In this document: one piece after another, positions 9,153-17,703 of the stretch
Layout: every line of letters begins with the position of its first letter
How positions within the stretch are numbered: the stretch's first letter is position 1
Source: Dongia rigui
Lineage (GTDB): Bacteria > Pseudomonadota > Alphaproteobacteria > Dongiales > Dongiaceae
Direction of reading: 5' to 3'
Length of the DNA stretch: 64,000 nucleotides
Assembly: GCF_034044635.1 (NCBI RefSeq)
Contig: NZ_JAXCLX010000001.1
Coordinates: 310,001 to 374,000, forward strand
The notes under the pieces: model-generated
What the model saw: only the letters and a program-made list of their open reading frames with translations
Told to the model about the DNA's origin: nothing
Databases searched by the model: none
Made by a program: the position numbers and the translations under genes

Positions 9153-9866
9153 ATGCGCGTGCTAGTCGTCGAAGACGATTCCAACACCGCCCAAAGCATC
9201 GAGCTGATGCTGAAAGCCGAGGGCTATATCGTTGACACAACTAATCTCGGGGAAGACGGACTCGAGATCGGTAAGCTCTACGATTACGACATCATTATTC
9301 TTGACCTGATGTTGCCCGATATCGACGGCTACGAGGTCTTGCGCCGGCTGCGCGCCGCGCGCATTAACACACCGATCTTGATTCTTTCCGGCCTCTCCGA
9401 GCTCGACAGCAAGATCAAGGGCCTGGGCTTCGGTGCCGACGATTACCTGACAAAGCCGTTCGACCGGCGCGAACTGATCGCGCGTCTGCAGGCGATCGTG
9501 CGCCGCTCCAAAGGCCACTCGGATTCAATCATCAAGACCGGCCGCCTCACGGTTAATCTCGATACCCGCACCGTCGAGGTAGAGAGCCAACCGTTGCATC
9601 TGACCGGCAAGGAATACGGCATCCTCGAACTGCTGTCCCTGCGCAAGGGCACGACCCTGACCAAGGAGATGTTCCTCAACCATCTCTATGGCGGCATGGA
9701 CGAGCCGGAACTGAAGATCATCGACGTCTTCGTCTGCAAGCTGAGGAAGAAGCTGAGCACGGCGACCGGTGGCGAGAACTATATCGAAACGGTCTGGGGT
9801 CGCGGCTATGTGCTACGCGACCCGGAAGACAGCTCCCTGCCCGCCAAGACGGCCGAGAGCGCCTGA
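9153..9866 (+). CDS. ctrA: Cell-cycle response regulator CtrA
   Basis: A 237-residue OmpR-family regulator. The receiver domain has the acidic pocket VVEDD (residues 6-9), phosphoacceptor Asp51 (IILDLMLPD) and the KPF lysine motif. The C-terminal winged helix ends in [13 protein letters not shown]. The N-terminal half closely follows the CtrA pattern ([20 protein letters not shown]). CtrA controls the cell cycle, flagellar genes and motility in alphaproteobacteria and is phosphorylated by CckA through ChpT; chpT lies about 7 kb away in this window. A hairpin terminator follows, so ctrA is monocistronic. Confidence 0.97.
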   Translation: MRVLVVEDDSNTAQSIELMLKAEGYIVDTTNLGEDGLEIGKLYDYDIIILDLMLPDIDGYEVLRRLRAARINTPILILSGLSELDSKIKGLGFGADDYLTKPFDRRELIARLQAIVRRSKGHSDSIIKTGRLTVNLDTRTVEVESQPLHLTGKEYGILELLSLRKGTTLTKEMFLNHLYGGMDEPELKIIDVFVCKLRKKLSTATGGENYIETVWGRGYVLRDPEDSSLPAKTAESA

Positions 9867-9892
9867 GCTTTCGCGCCATATCGCTGCATAGG

Positions 9893-9920
9893 AATGCCCG
9901 GGCCAGTCCCGGGCATTTTC
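9893..9920 (+). terminator. Rho-independent terminator of ctrA
   Basis: A perfect 10-bp inverted repeat (AATGCCCGGG at 9893-9902, CCCGGGCATT at 9908-9917) with a five-base loop, ending in TTTT. It lies 26 bases after the ctrA stop. Confidence 0.9.
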
Positions 9921-10004
9921 CATTTCGGCGCGGGAAGCCGCAGCCCCAAACGATAACGGCCGGGTCATGACCCGGCCATCGCCTTCCGCCATGTGGCAGG
10001 GAAG

Positions 10005-10883
10005 CTATGCCCGCGGTGTCGCCGGGGCCGCACCGAAAGCGGTCGGCGCCTTGATGCCGCCGGTGAGCCCGTAGATGCCGCGCTGGCCGGGCAGCAACTG
10101 GAACTTGTCCGAGATGCCAAGCACGGTCTCGGCACCGCCAAGAAACAAAAAGCCATCATCGGGCATCTGCTTGGCGATACCGGCAAGGACCTTGGACTTG
10201 GTCGGCTGGTCGAAATAGATCAGCACGTTGCGGCAATAGACGATGTCGAACTTGCCCAAGGGCGCTGGGTCATTGAGCAGGTTCCACTCGCGGTACTGCA
10301 CCTTGTTGCGAATGGTGTCCGAAAGCTTCCAGCGATCGCCGGTCTGCTGGAAATATTTCACCAGCAGCGTGATCGGCAGGCCGCGCTGCACCTCGAACTG
10401 AGAGTACATGCCTTCCTTGGCGCGGTTGAGAATTTCCTGCGACAGGTCGGTACCAACAATGTCGATCTTCCAGCCATTGAGCTGCGCCCCCATCTCGGAC
10501 AGGATCATGGCCAGCGAATAGGCTTCCTGCCCCGACGAGCAGGCAGCCGACCAGATGCGAAGGGTTTTCTGCGCGGCACGTGCCTTGAGCATCGCCGGCA
10601 GGCAAATCTGCTTGAACTGATCGAAGGGCTTGGTGTCGCGGAAGAAGAAGGACTCATTCGTGGTCATCGCCTCGACCACGTCGCGGATGACCGCTTCGTC
10701 ATTCTTGGTCCGGATGAGACGCACGAGATCGTCAAAGGTTGCGAGCTTCCACTTGCGCGCGACCGGCAACAGGCGGCTCTCCAACAGATATGCCTTGTCG
10801 TTGGTCAGCAACAGGCCCGACCGGGTCTTCAGGATCTGGCAAATGAAGTCGAAGTCCGTGATCGTCATCGACGGTTGCCTCAT
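10005..10883 (-). CDS. cheR: Chemotaxis protein methyltransferase CheR
   Basis: A 292-residue S-adenosylmethionine-dependent methyltransferase that methylates glutamates of chemoreceptors. The N-terminal helical domain (TITDFDFICQILKTRSG) is followed by the SAM fold with LRIWSAACSSGQEAYSLAM and the FDIVYCRNVLIYF motif. The start at 10883 was chosen because its ATG overlaps the cheB stop by four bases; an internal ATG at 10868 (MTITDF) is the alternative. It is the last gene of the minus-strand cheB-cheR unit. A C-terminal receptor-binding pentapeptide question does not arise, because no MCP is in the window. Confidence 0.93.
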   Translation of the reverse strand: MRQPSMTITDFDFICQILKTRSGLLLTNDKAYLLESRLLPVARKWKLATFDDLVRLIRTKNDEAVIRDVVEAMTTNESFFFRDTKPFDQFKQICLPAMLKARAAQKTLRIWSAACSSGQEAYSLAMILSEMGAQLNGWKIDIVGTDLSQEILNRAKEGMYSQFEVQRGLPITLLVKYFQQTGDRWKLSDTIRNKVQYREWNLLNDPAPLGKFDIVYCRNVLIYFDQPTKSKVLAGIAKQMPDDGFLFLGGAETVLGISDKFQLLPGQRGIYGLTGGIKAPTAFGAAPATPRA

Positions 10884-12040
10884 GTCCCGCTGCGGAAGAT
10901 CGTCTTTTTGACGAATGGGCCGATATCGGCGAGCGGAAGAACCGCTGAACAAAGACCCGCAGTCGCCACGGCGCCGGGCATACCCCACACCACAGAACTT
11001 GGTTCGTCTTGGGCGATCACAGTTCCCCCAGCATTGGTCAGTTCCTGTGCCCCCTTCAAACCATCCTGCCCCATTCCCGTGAGCATGACAAACAATGTCT
11101 TGGCTCCGTAAACCTTGGCAATGGAACGCAGCATGGGATCGACCGCAGGGCGGCAGAAATTCTCAGGTGGGTTCTTGTTAAGTCGGACGACGCGCTGCAC
11201 CGCTGTACCTTCGACAACCATGTGATAGTCGCCGGGCGCCACATAGATGCGTCCTGCCACAACCGGTTCGCCATCCTTGGCTTCAGCCGATGGCATGCCC
11301 GCCGCCTGGCCCAGATGTTCAGCAAGAATGGTGGTAAAGGTTGCCGGCATGTGCTGTGTCACAAAGACCGGCAAATGCGTGATCTTGCCGACTGCCTGGA
11401 ACACCTTGAACAATGCCTGCGGGCCGCCTGTTGATGAACCGATAGCCAGGCAATCCGGCTTCAGCAAGGGCGGCATGTCGCGCAGTTTTACCGGCTGCGA
11501 GCCGTAAAGACGTTTCAGTGCGGTCGGTGCCGCGGCCCCGGGCTCGCCTGTCGGCGAAGGCGCCGCGATGCCGCGCTTGCGACGGCCGGCCTGGGCCCAG
11601 GATTTCACCTTCTCGACGAGGTCTGCCTTGAAATCGGTGGCGGCAGAAATGGCGCCAGTCGTGGTCGGCTTCGGCACATAATCGGAAGCACCCAGCGACA
11701 TCGCCTTCATCGACACCGACGCCCCTTTGAGGGTGAGCGTCGAGGCCATGATCACCGCGACGCCAGGCTTCGTTTGCAACAGGCGCGGCAGTGCCGTCAG
11801 GCCATCCATCACCGGCATCTCGATATCGAGCACGATGACTTCAATGTCATTGTCCGGGCGCGCCAGGGCGTCGATGGCCAACTGCCCGTTGCCGACCGTG
11901 GTGACCACTTTGATAGCCGGGTCGGATTCCAATGCGCGGGTCAGCAAGCCGCGAATGACGGCGGAGTCATCCACCACCATGACGCGATACGGTCCGGCCT
12001 TACCGCCGGCGCCCGCTGCTGCCGCTTTGAAGGGTGTCAT
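10880..12040 (-). CDS. cheB: Chemotaxis response regulator protein-glutamate methylesterase CheB
   Basis: A 386-residue protein with a receiver domain (DD at 24-25, phosphoacceptor Asp72 in VLDIEMPVMDG), a linker, then the methylesterase domain with catalytic Ser202 (AIGSSTGGPQ), His230 (VTQHMPATF) and Asp326 (TGMGQDG). It demethylates or deamidates chemoreceptors when phosphorylated by CheA and works against CheR, with which it overlaps. The 75-base gap to cheY may contain its own promoter. Confidence 0.96.
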   Translation of the reverse strand: MTPFKAAAAGAGGKAGPYRVMVVDDSAVIRGLLTRALESDPAIKVVTTVGNGQLAIDALARPDNDIEVIVLDIEMPVMDGLTALPRLLQTKPGVAVIMASTLTLKGASVSMKAMSLGASDYVPKPTTTGAISAATDFKADLVEKVKSWAQAGRRKRGIAAPSPTGEPGAAAPTALKRLYGSQPVKLRDMPPLLKPDCLAIGSSTGGPQALFKVFQAVGKITHLPVFVTQHMPATFTTILAEHLGQAAGMPSAEAKDGEPVVAGRIYVAPGDYHMVVEGTAVQRVVRLNKNPPENFCRPAVDPMLRSIAKVYGAKTLFVMLTGMGQDGLKGAQELTNAGGTVIAQDEPSSVVWGMPGAVATAGLCSAVLPLADIGPFVKKTIFRSGT

Positions 12041-12115
12041 TACGCCAACCTGTCCCAGTCTAAGTATTCAGCCCGCGCGGGCGGCTTTTCGAAAGTCGCC
12101 GCACAGCTGCCTCGC

Positions 12116-12481
12116 TCACAACAAACCGACCTGGGAGAACTTCGATTCGATGATCTCACTGTCGAACGGCTTCATGATGTACTCGTTGGCGCCCGCCGTG
12201 ATGGCCTCCTGGATGTGCTGGATGTCGTTTTCCGTCGTGCAGAACACCACGATAGGAGTCTGGCCGCCATCCATCTTGCGCAGCAAGCGCAGGAACTCGA
12301 TCCCGCTCATGACTGGCATGTTCCAGTCGAGCAGAATGGCGTCAGGCATTTCCTTGACGCACTCTTCCATGGCGAGTTTGCCGTTTTCGGCTTCGACGAT
12401 CTGGAAGTTGAGGCCCTCAAGAATCTTGCGGGCCACCATGCGGACGACTTTGGAATCGTCAACCACGAGGCAAGACTTCAT
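12116..12481 (-). CDS. cheY: Chemotaxis response regulator CheY
   Basis: A 121-residue stand-alone receiver domain: acidic pair DD at residues 8-9, phosphoacceptor Asp52 (LLDWNMPVMSG), the conserved Thr in VVFCTTEND and the Lys of IMKPFD. CheY carries the phosphate from CheA to the flagellar motor switch. The position between cheW and cheB matches alphaproteobacterial che clusters. A 197-base gap separates it from cheW and could hold a promoter; an imperfect hairpin sits at 12637-12652 there without a T-run. Confidence 0.92.
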   Translation of the reverse strand: MKSCLVVDDSKVVRMVARKILEGLNFQIVEAENGKLAMEECVKEMPDAILLDWNMPVMSGIEFLRLLRKMDGGQTPIVVFCTTENDIQHIQEAITAGANEYIMKPFDSEIIESKFSQVGLL

Positions 12482-12678
12482 TCAGAAACTCCGTTCGCCG
12501 AACGTATGCACCCGGACCGTTGCCAAACTTCGACGCCTGGCAGTGCCTTCGCGTCATTAGCAATAGTCAGCAACTGCTTGGTCCGTCAATTACTGTATCA
12601 GAACTTTTAGCCGAAATTCATCTATTTGCGGAAGGCGTTCTCGGCCAAGAACAATCCCCCCGGTTCGCGATTTTCTTC

Positions 12679-13182
12679 TTAGGCAACGTCCGAACGCGTA
12701 CCGAAGTCCAGCAAGGAGCCGACATTCAGGACGACCAGCAGCGACCCGTTGAGGCGATAGATTCCGTCCGAGAACTCGCGCAGGCGCGGGCTCAGGGTCG
12801 GCGGGTTGCGCTGGTAGTCGCGCGAATTGAGGCTCAACACCTCACCGACGCTGTCGACCAGCAGGCTGTAGAGTTCGCCGTCGTGTTCGACGACCACCGA
12901 CATCGCCGCCTTGCCGCCCTCGCGGGTCGCCAGGCCAAGGCGCGGTCGCACGTCGATCGCCGTTACGATGCGGCCGCGCAGATTGAGGCTGCCGGCCACT
13001 TCGGGCGGCGCCAGCGGCACACGCGCGATGTTCTGTGGCCCGAGCACGTCCTGGACGGTCAGCACCGGAATCCCGAACATCTGGTCGCCGATCGACATGG
13101 TCACGTAATCGCGCTGTTCGCCATTGTTGGTCGAAACAGTTGCGCCGAAATCCGACCCGGCGCCATTCGTCATCCCGCTCAT
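12679..13182 (-). CDS. cheW: Chemotaxis coupling protein CheW
   Basis: A 167-residue CheW/SH3-like protein. The core reads YVTMSIGDQMFGIPVLTVQD, GSLNLRGRIVTAIDVRPRLGL and LLVDSVGEVLSL, the usual order of the CheW fold. It couples chemoreceptors to CheA. About 18 residues precede the core. It overlaps the cheA stop by four bases, so the two are translationally coupled. Confidence 0.94.
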   Translation of the reverse strand: MSGMTNGAGSDFGATVSTNNGEQRDYVTMSIGDQMFGIPVLTVQDVLGPQNIARVPLAPPEVAGSLNLRGRIVTAIDVRPRLGLATREGGKAAMSVVVEHDGELYSLLVDSVGEVLSLNSRDYQRNPPTLSPRLREFSDGIYRLNGSLLVVLNVGSLLDFGTRSDVA

Positions 13183-16136
13183 GCGGCACCTCGCACTTCA
13201 GAAAGAGCTTCGTTGAGAATATGCACCAGGCCTTCGCGATCATACTTGGCGACGTAGTCGTCGAACCCGACTTCGCGGCCCTTGGCCAGTTCTTTCGGGC
13301 TGGCATGGGACGACAGGGCGATGATCGGCGTCTGCTGCCAGCGGCCGCTCTTCTTCACGGCCTCGCAGAAGGCAAAGCCATCCATCCCCGGCATCTCGAT
13401 GTCCGAGATGATAAGATCGAATTCCTCACCGGCTTCGGCCAGTTCCATCGCCTTGTCACCGCTGTCGACCGCTGTCACCGAGAAACCGGCCGCGGCCAGC
13501 TGCGGCGCCAGCAGATTGCGGAAGAAGGCACTGTCATCAACCATCAGCACGCGGCGCGCCTTGTCGCCCACCGAGTCTTCGCGGCGCGAGCCGAACCAAT
13601 CGGCAAATGCCTGCGACAGGAAGAAGCCGGTATCGATGATGTCGGTGGCCTGGCCGGCGATGATCGCCGAACCGATACGGCCCGGAGTCTCGGCGGCGAG
13701 ATCGACATTGAGCTTCGCTTCGACGATGTCGACGATCTCATCGACCATCAGCCCCATCGAATGCTCGCGGTCAGAGAAGACCAGGACCGGCTGACGGCCT
13801 TCCTTGCCACTCATATCCGGATAGCCTTCGAGCGGCACCAGCGGCATCAATTGGCCGCGATACTGCACGACGAGTCGATCGTTCGAACGTTCGATCGCCG
13901 TACGTTCGATTTCCTCGAGACGCGCGACCAGCGCCAATGGCACGGCCTTTGGGGCACCTTCGCCGGCACGGAACAACAGCAGCGGCACGGCTTCATCGCC
14001 ATGCGCCCGGCTGCGCAGCGCCTGCTTCTCGGCGGCATCGGCATCGCCCATGCTGATCTGGCCCGATGCGGCAGCGATACCGTTCGGATCCAGGATCATG
14101 ATGACCGAGCCATCGCCCAGAATGGTATTGCCGGAGAACACTTCGATATGGCGCAGGATCGGCGCCACTGGCTTCACAACGATTTCTTCCGTGTCGAACA
14201 CACGGTCGACCATGATGCCGAACTGATAGGTGCCGACCTGGGTCACGACGATGAAAGTATCGTCGCTGCTGCGGTCGGTCTCCGCCTGCAGCTTCAATTT
14301 CTCGCGCAGCGAGACCAGCGGCAACAGCTTGTTGCGAAGGCGCAGGATCGGCGTGTCGTTGATGCGCTCGACCTTCAGCTCGCCGGTCGGCGATGCGCGG
14401 ACGAGTTCGACAACGCTGATCTGCGGAATGGCGAAACGCTCGGCGGCGCATTCGACGACCAGCGCCGAGACGATCGCGAGGGTCAGCGGAATCTTGATCG
14501 AGAAGCTGGTGCCCTTGCCTTCGACCGAGCGCAGCTCAATGGTGCCGCCGATCTTTTCGATGTTGGTGCGCACGACATCCATGCCGACGCCACGACCAGA
14601 GACGCTGGTCACCTTAGCGGCAGTCGAGAAGCCGGCCTTGAAGATATACTGCTGGATCTGCTGATCCGACATGTTCTCCAGCTCGCCTTCGGTAGCGAGG
14701 TTGTTCTGGAGAATCTTCGCCTTGATCTTGTCGAGGGCGAGGCCTTTGCCGTCATCATTCACTTCGATGATGATGTGGCCGCCTTCGTGATAGGCGTTGA
14801 GCGTGATCTTGCCGGTTTCCGGCTTGCCCGCGCGGCGGCGCTCTTCCGGAATCTCGATGGCGTGGTCGGCCGAATTGCGCACCATGTGGGTGAGCGGATC
14901 CTTGATCATCTCAAGGACCTGGCGGTCGAGTTCGGTTTCCTGGCCGATCATGACCAGGTCGATCTTCTTCTTCAATTCGTGGCTAAGGTCGCGAATGATG
15001 CGCGGCAGCTTGGCCCAGGCATTGCCGATCGGCTGCATGCGCGTCTTCATGACGCCTTCCTGCAGCTCGGACGTTACGTGATTGAGGCGCTGCAATGGCG
15101 CCGCGAATTCGCTGTCCTTGTGCTTGCGCAAGATCTGCAGGACCTGGTTGCGGGTCAGCACAAGTTCGCTGACCATGGTCATCAGATTCTCGAGCAACTC
15201 GACATTGACGCGGATGCTTTGATTGGCGATCGCCGATTCCTTGGTATCGGCATCGGCCGTTTCCTTCTTGGCCGGAGCCGCCTTGACGGGCTTGGCTTCG
15301 ACCGGGGCGGGTGCCGCCTCGACAGCGGCCGGGGCAACGCCCGTCGCTTCTTCGCGCATGGCATAGACCATGCCCATGATCATCGCCGCGATCTGTTGCG
15401 GCACTTCCAGCGTGTTGAGCGCCGCCTGCAGATGGCCGCAGAGGGCATCAAACTGCACGTCCGACATGGCGCGGCCAGAGATTGGATGCGGCGCGGTAGT
15501 GGCTGGGCCACCGCACATCTGTGCCAGGTGGTCGCGCATGTAGCCTTGGACGTGATCGATGCTGTCGCCTTCGAACACGGTCTTCAGCCGGAGATCGCCC
15601 ATGATGCGGTTGAACATCACTTCGACCACGGCATCGACCGTGCCCATGCCGCCGATCTGCTCATAGATCGACGCGCCGGACTTGGCTTCCGCCGCGGCGG
15701 GTGCTGCGGGTGCTGCTGGCGCCGGGGCGGGCGCGGCTGCTGCGGCAGGTGCTGCCGCCTTGCCGTCGGCAAAGGCGTTGAGGCTCTTGATCAGTTCCGA
15801 GTCATCGCCTTCCGGCTCGGTGCCGGTCGCTTCGAGATCACCCATGATCGAGCGAATGCGGTCCAGACAGGCGAGAATGAGGGTTACCGCCTGGGCGGTA
15901 ACTTCCAGCTCACCATCGCGCACCTTGCCGAGGACGTTCTCGCCCGCATGCGCCACCGATTCGAGGCGCGGCAGGCCGAGGAAGCCGCAGGTGCCTTTCA
16001 CCGTATGCACCAGTCGGAAGATATTCGACAGCAAGTCGATATCGTTGGGATTTTGTTCGAGCTTCACGAGCTCGACATCGAGTACGGCGAGATTCTCGTT
16101 GGTTTCGGTCAGAAACTCGCTCAACAGATCGTCCAT
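13179..16136 (-). CDS. cheA: Hybrid chemotaxis kinase CheA with an embedded truncated-globin-like domain and C-terminal receiver
   Basis: A 985-residue CheA. Domains in order: P1 Hpt with phosphorylated His44 (RLVHTVKGTCG); an Ala/Pro linker (126-152); a truncated-haemoglobin-like domain (about 154-263: SIYEQIGG, then MCGGP, SGRAM, FDALCGHLQAAL); a second Ala/Pro linker; the P3 dimerisation helices from about 302; the P4 kinase with NSADHAIE (421-428), DDGKGL (461-466) and GRGVGM (514-519); a P5 CheW-like domain (about 550-690); a second, more divergent CheW-like domain (about 712-845); and a receiver domain (862-980) with Asp912. A standard CheA has about 650 residues, with the CheY-binding P2 where the globin-like domain sits here. 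It heads the minus-strand cheA-cheW unit. Confidence 0.95.
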   Translation of the reverse strand: MDDLLSEFLTETNENLAVLDVELVKLEQNPNDIDLLSNIFRLVHTVKGTCGFLGLPRLESVAHAGENVLGKVRDGELEVTAQAVTLILACLDRIRSIMGDLEATGTEPEGDDSELIKSLNAFADGKAAAPAAAAAPAPAPAAPAAPAAAEAKSGASIYEQIGGMGTVDAVVEVMFNRIMGDLRLKTVFEGDSIDHVQGYMRDHLAQMCGGPATTAPHPISGRAMSDVQFDALCGHLQAALNTLEVPQQIAAMIMGMVYAMREEATGVAPAAVEAAPAPVEAKPVKAAPAKKETADADTKESAIANQSIRVNVELLENLMTMVSELVLTRNQVLQILRKHKDSEFAAPLQRLNHVTSELQEGVMKTRMQPIGNAWAKLPRIIRDLSHELKKKIDLVMIGQETELDRQVLEMIKDPLTHMVRNSADHAIEIPEERRRAGKPETGKITLNAYHEGGHIIIEVNDDGKGLALDKIKAKILQNNLATEGELENMSDQQIQQYIFKAGFSTAAKVTSVSGRGVGMDVVRTNIEKIGGTIELRSVEGKGTSFSIKIPLTLAIVSALVVECAAERFAIPQISVVELVRASPTGELKVERINDTPILRLRNKLLPLVSLREKLKLQAETDRSSDDTFIVVTQVGTYQFGIMVDRVFDTEEIVVKPVAPILRHIEVFSGNTILGDGSVIMILDPNGIAAASGQISMGDADAAEKQALRSRAHGDEAVPLLLFRAGEGAPKAVPLALVARLEEIERTAIERSNDRLVVQYRGQLMPLVPLEGYPDMSGKEGRQPVLVFSDREHSMGLMVDEIVDIVEAKLNVDLAAETPGRIGSAIIAGQATDIIDTGFFLSQAFADWFGSRREDSVGDKARRVLMVDDSAFFRNLLAPQLAAAGFSVTAVDSGDKAMELAEAGEEFDLIISDIEMPGMDGFAFCEAVKKSGRWQQTPIIALSSHASPKELAKGREVGFDDYVAKYDREGLVHILNEALSEVRGAA

Positions 16137-16222
16137 AGCGCCTGCCCCACTCCGTTTGCCATCATCTTGGCCAGCGATTGAGCGGCCAGTGTGGGATCAC
16201 CCTGGCAGCCGTTTTCGCGAGC

Positions 16223-16244
16223 TAATCCTTGGCGAAAAGGATTA
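16223..16244. promoter_or_regulatory. Perfect inverted repeat between chpT and cheA
   Basis: TAATCCTT at 16223-16230 and AAGGATTA at 16237-16244 form an 8-bp perfect inverted repeat with a six-base spacer, about 90 bases upstream of the cheA start in the 214-base chpT-cheA gap. On the minus strand no T-run follows, so an operator for the che operon is more likely than a terminator of chpT. The binding protein is unknown. Confidence 0.45.
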
Positions 16245-16350
16245 ATTTTGCGTGAAGCCACCGAACGACCAGCAACTTCTTCCAAAAATTGGCAAATTTC
16301 GCCTGGATGGGTCCGACAGCGACACCTCGCTGGCGATCGAGGCCGATCTT

Positions 16351-16980
16351 TTAGAGGATGCGGAAATCTAGACGCCCGACACCGTGCTGGCTGGCTTCGA
16401 TCTTCAATTTCAGCCGGGTCGCCACCAGGCCGGTGAGGTAGGCCAGGACATTGCGGGCATCGAGGGGTGCCGCCCCCGAATCGCCGGACAGCAGCATCTT
16501 CACGTCATCGGCAAAGACGATCTGGCTACCTTCGGCCGTGATGGTGAAGCGAGCGGCCTCCCCCTCGCCGGTCACGCTTAGGGCCAGGTCGCCACCCCGC
16601 GGCAGGGTCTCGGACAACAGGATAACCCCCACCAGCAGCAGTTTGGACCAGCCGCCGGGCAAGTCGCTGGGCGACATGGCCGGCACGCCCGAGAGCGTCA
16701 CCCGCCCGCCCTCCAGGTAGTCGCGCGCGAGCTTTATGGCCTCGCCAAAGCCGAAACTGGCCTGATTGCCGGCATTGCCCAGGGCACAGCGATATGCCTG
16801 CAGCAGGATCGAAGCGCGCCGCGCAGACCTTGCCGCCAGCGCCCGGGCCTCGGCCACCAGTTCCGGGTCCTGCTCGTCCTCCAGCAATTCCAACCCGTTA
16901 TTGACAGCGCCGATCGGGCTGATCAGGTCGTGGCAAAGGCGCGAGCAGGTCAGTTCGAGGACGGCGAGGTCAATTTTCAT
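16351..16980 (-). CDS. chpT: Histidine phosphotransferase ChpT
   Basis: A 209-residue protein whose N-terminus carries the DHp-like helix CHDLISPIGAVNNGLELL with the phosphorylatable histidine at position 17, diagnostic of ChpT. The C-terminal part is a degenerate HATPase-like fold that does not bind ATP. ChpT moves phosphate from the hybrid kinase CckA to CtrA and CpdR. It lies upstream of cheA on the same strand, so it could be co-transcribed with the che genes. Confidence 0.9.
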   Translation of the reverse strand: MKIDLAVLELTCSRLCHDLISPIGAVNNGLELLEDEQDPELVAEARALAARSARRASILLQAYRCALGNAGNQASFGFGEAIKLARDYLEGGRVTLSGVPAMSPSDLPGGWSKLLLVGVILLSETLPRGGDLALSVTGEGEAARFTITAEGSQIVFADDVKMLLSGDSGAAPLDARNVLAYLTGLVATRLKLKIEASQHGVGRLDFRIL

Positions 16981-16994
16981 GTAAGTTCCCTGGC

Positions 16995-17186
16995 ATGAGC
17001 GAATCTACCGATCCGGCCACTCTCGCCCCTGGCGGCTTCGTGCGCAACCCGAACTGTCCGGAATGGGGCCTGGGGCGGGTCCAAAGCGTTGTGGGCAGCC
17101 GCGTCACGGTCAATTTCGAAGAGGTCGGCAAGGTCGTCCTCGACCTTGCCGCGGCGTCACTGGAAACAGTCGAGCCGGACCGGTAA
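16995..17186 (+). CDS. DUF3553-type small protein
   Basis: A 62-residue protein with a single SH3-like domain: PGGFVRNPNCPEWGLGRVQS followed by a hydrophobic strand and VNFEEVGK. This matches the DUF3553 family, small proteins of unknown role that share the 'W-G-x-G-x-V' core found in CarD/UvrD-tail-like folds. It is divergent from chpT with only 14 bases between the two starts, and its stop lies 10 bases from the arfB stop. No function is assigned. Confidence 0.75.
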   Translation: MSESTDPATLAPGGFVRNPNCPEWGLGRVQSVVGSRVTVNFEEVGKVVLDLAAASLETVEPDR

Positions 17187-17196
17187 TGCGCCACAC

Positions 17197-17616
17197 TCAG
17201 TAATCAGGTTTTCCCTGGCGAAGCTTCTTGACATTGCCGCGCTTCGATTTGCTGTCCATGCGCTTTTCCTTGGAGGCCCGGGTCGGCTTGGTCTTGCGGC
17301 GCACCTTGGGCACAATAGTCGCCTGGCGGATCAGGTCGACCAGCTTTTCCAGGGCGTCGGCGCGGTTCATCTCCTGGCTGCGGTGGCTTTGGGCGGTAAT
17401 GACAATCTCGCCGGTCAGCGTCAGCCGCCGCCCGGCGAGCTTCATCAAACGCTCGCGCACCCCTTCCGGCAGGCTGGGTGAGTTCTTCGCGTCGAAGCGT
17501 AGCTCGACCGCAGAAGATACCTTGTTGACATTCTGTCCACCCGGCCCGGAGGCGCGAATGAAGCTCTCCTGGATCTCTCGCGGGTCGAGTTGGATACGGC
17601 TGGTGATCTCGATCAT
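17197..17616 (-). CDS. arfB: Alternative ribosome-rescue factor / peptidyl-tRNA hydrolase ArfB
   Basis: A 139-residue class I release-factor-like protein. The GGQ catalytic motif is at residues 26-28 (ASGPGGQNVNKV), and the C-terminal tail is strongly basic (repeated KR/RK from about residue 110), as needed to enter the empty mRNA channel. ArfB hydrolyses peptidyl-tRNA on stalled non-stop ribosomes. The length matches the family and no codon-recognition domain is present, which separates it from RF1 and RF2. Confidence 0.92.
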   Translation of the reverse strand: MIEITSRIQLDPREIQESFIRASGPGGQNVNKVSSAVELRFDAKNSPSLPEGVRERLMKLAGRRLTLTGEIVITAQSHRSQEMNRADALEKLVDLIRQATIVPKVRRKTKPTRASKEKRMDSKSKRGNVKKLRQGKPDY

Positions 17617-17703
17617 GACGCCGAAGCTAGCAAAAAATGCATCCGTAATCGATCACCACGCCAGCGCGCCCCTGATTGCTCCCTGAAGGGGGCGATCCGG
17701 GGC

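Noticed and set aside
13035-16181. Plus-strand open frame of 1048 residues
   Set aside because: It is the antisense shadow of cheA; its composition (His, Arg, Asp rich) and lack of motifs show it is non-coding.
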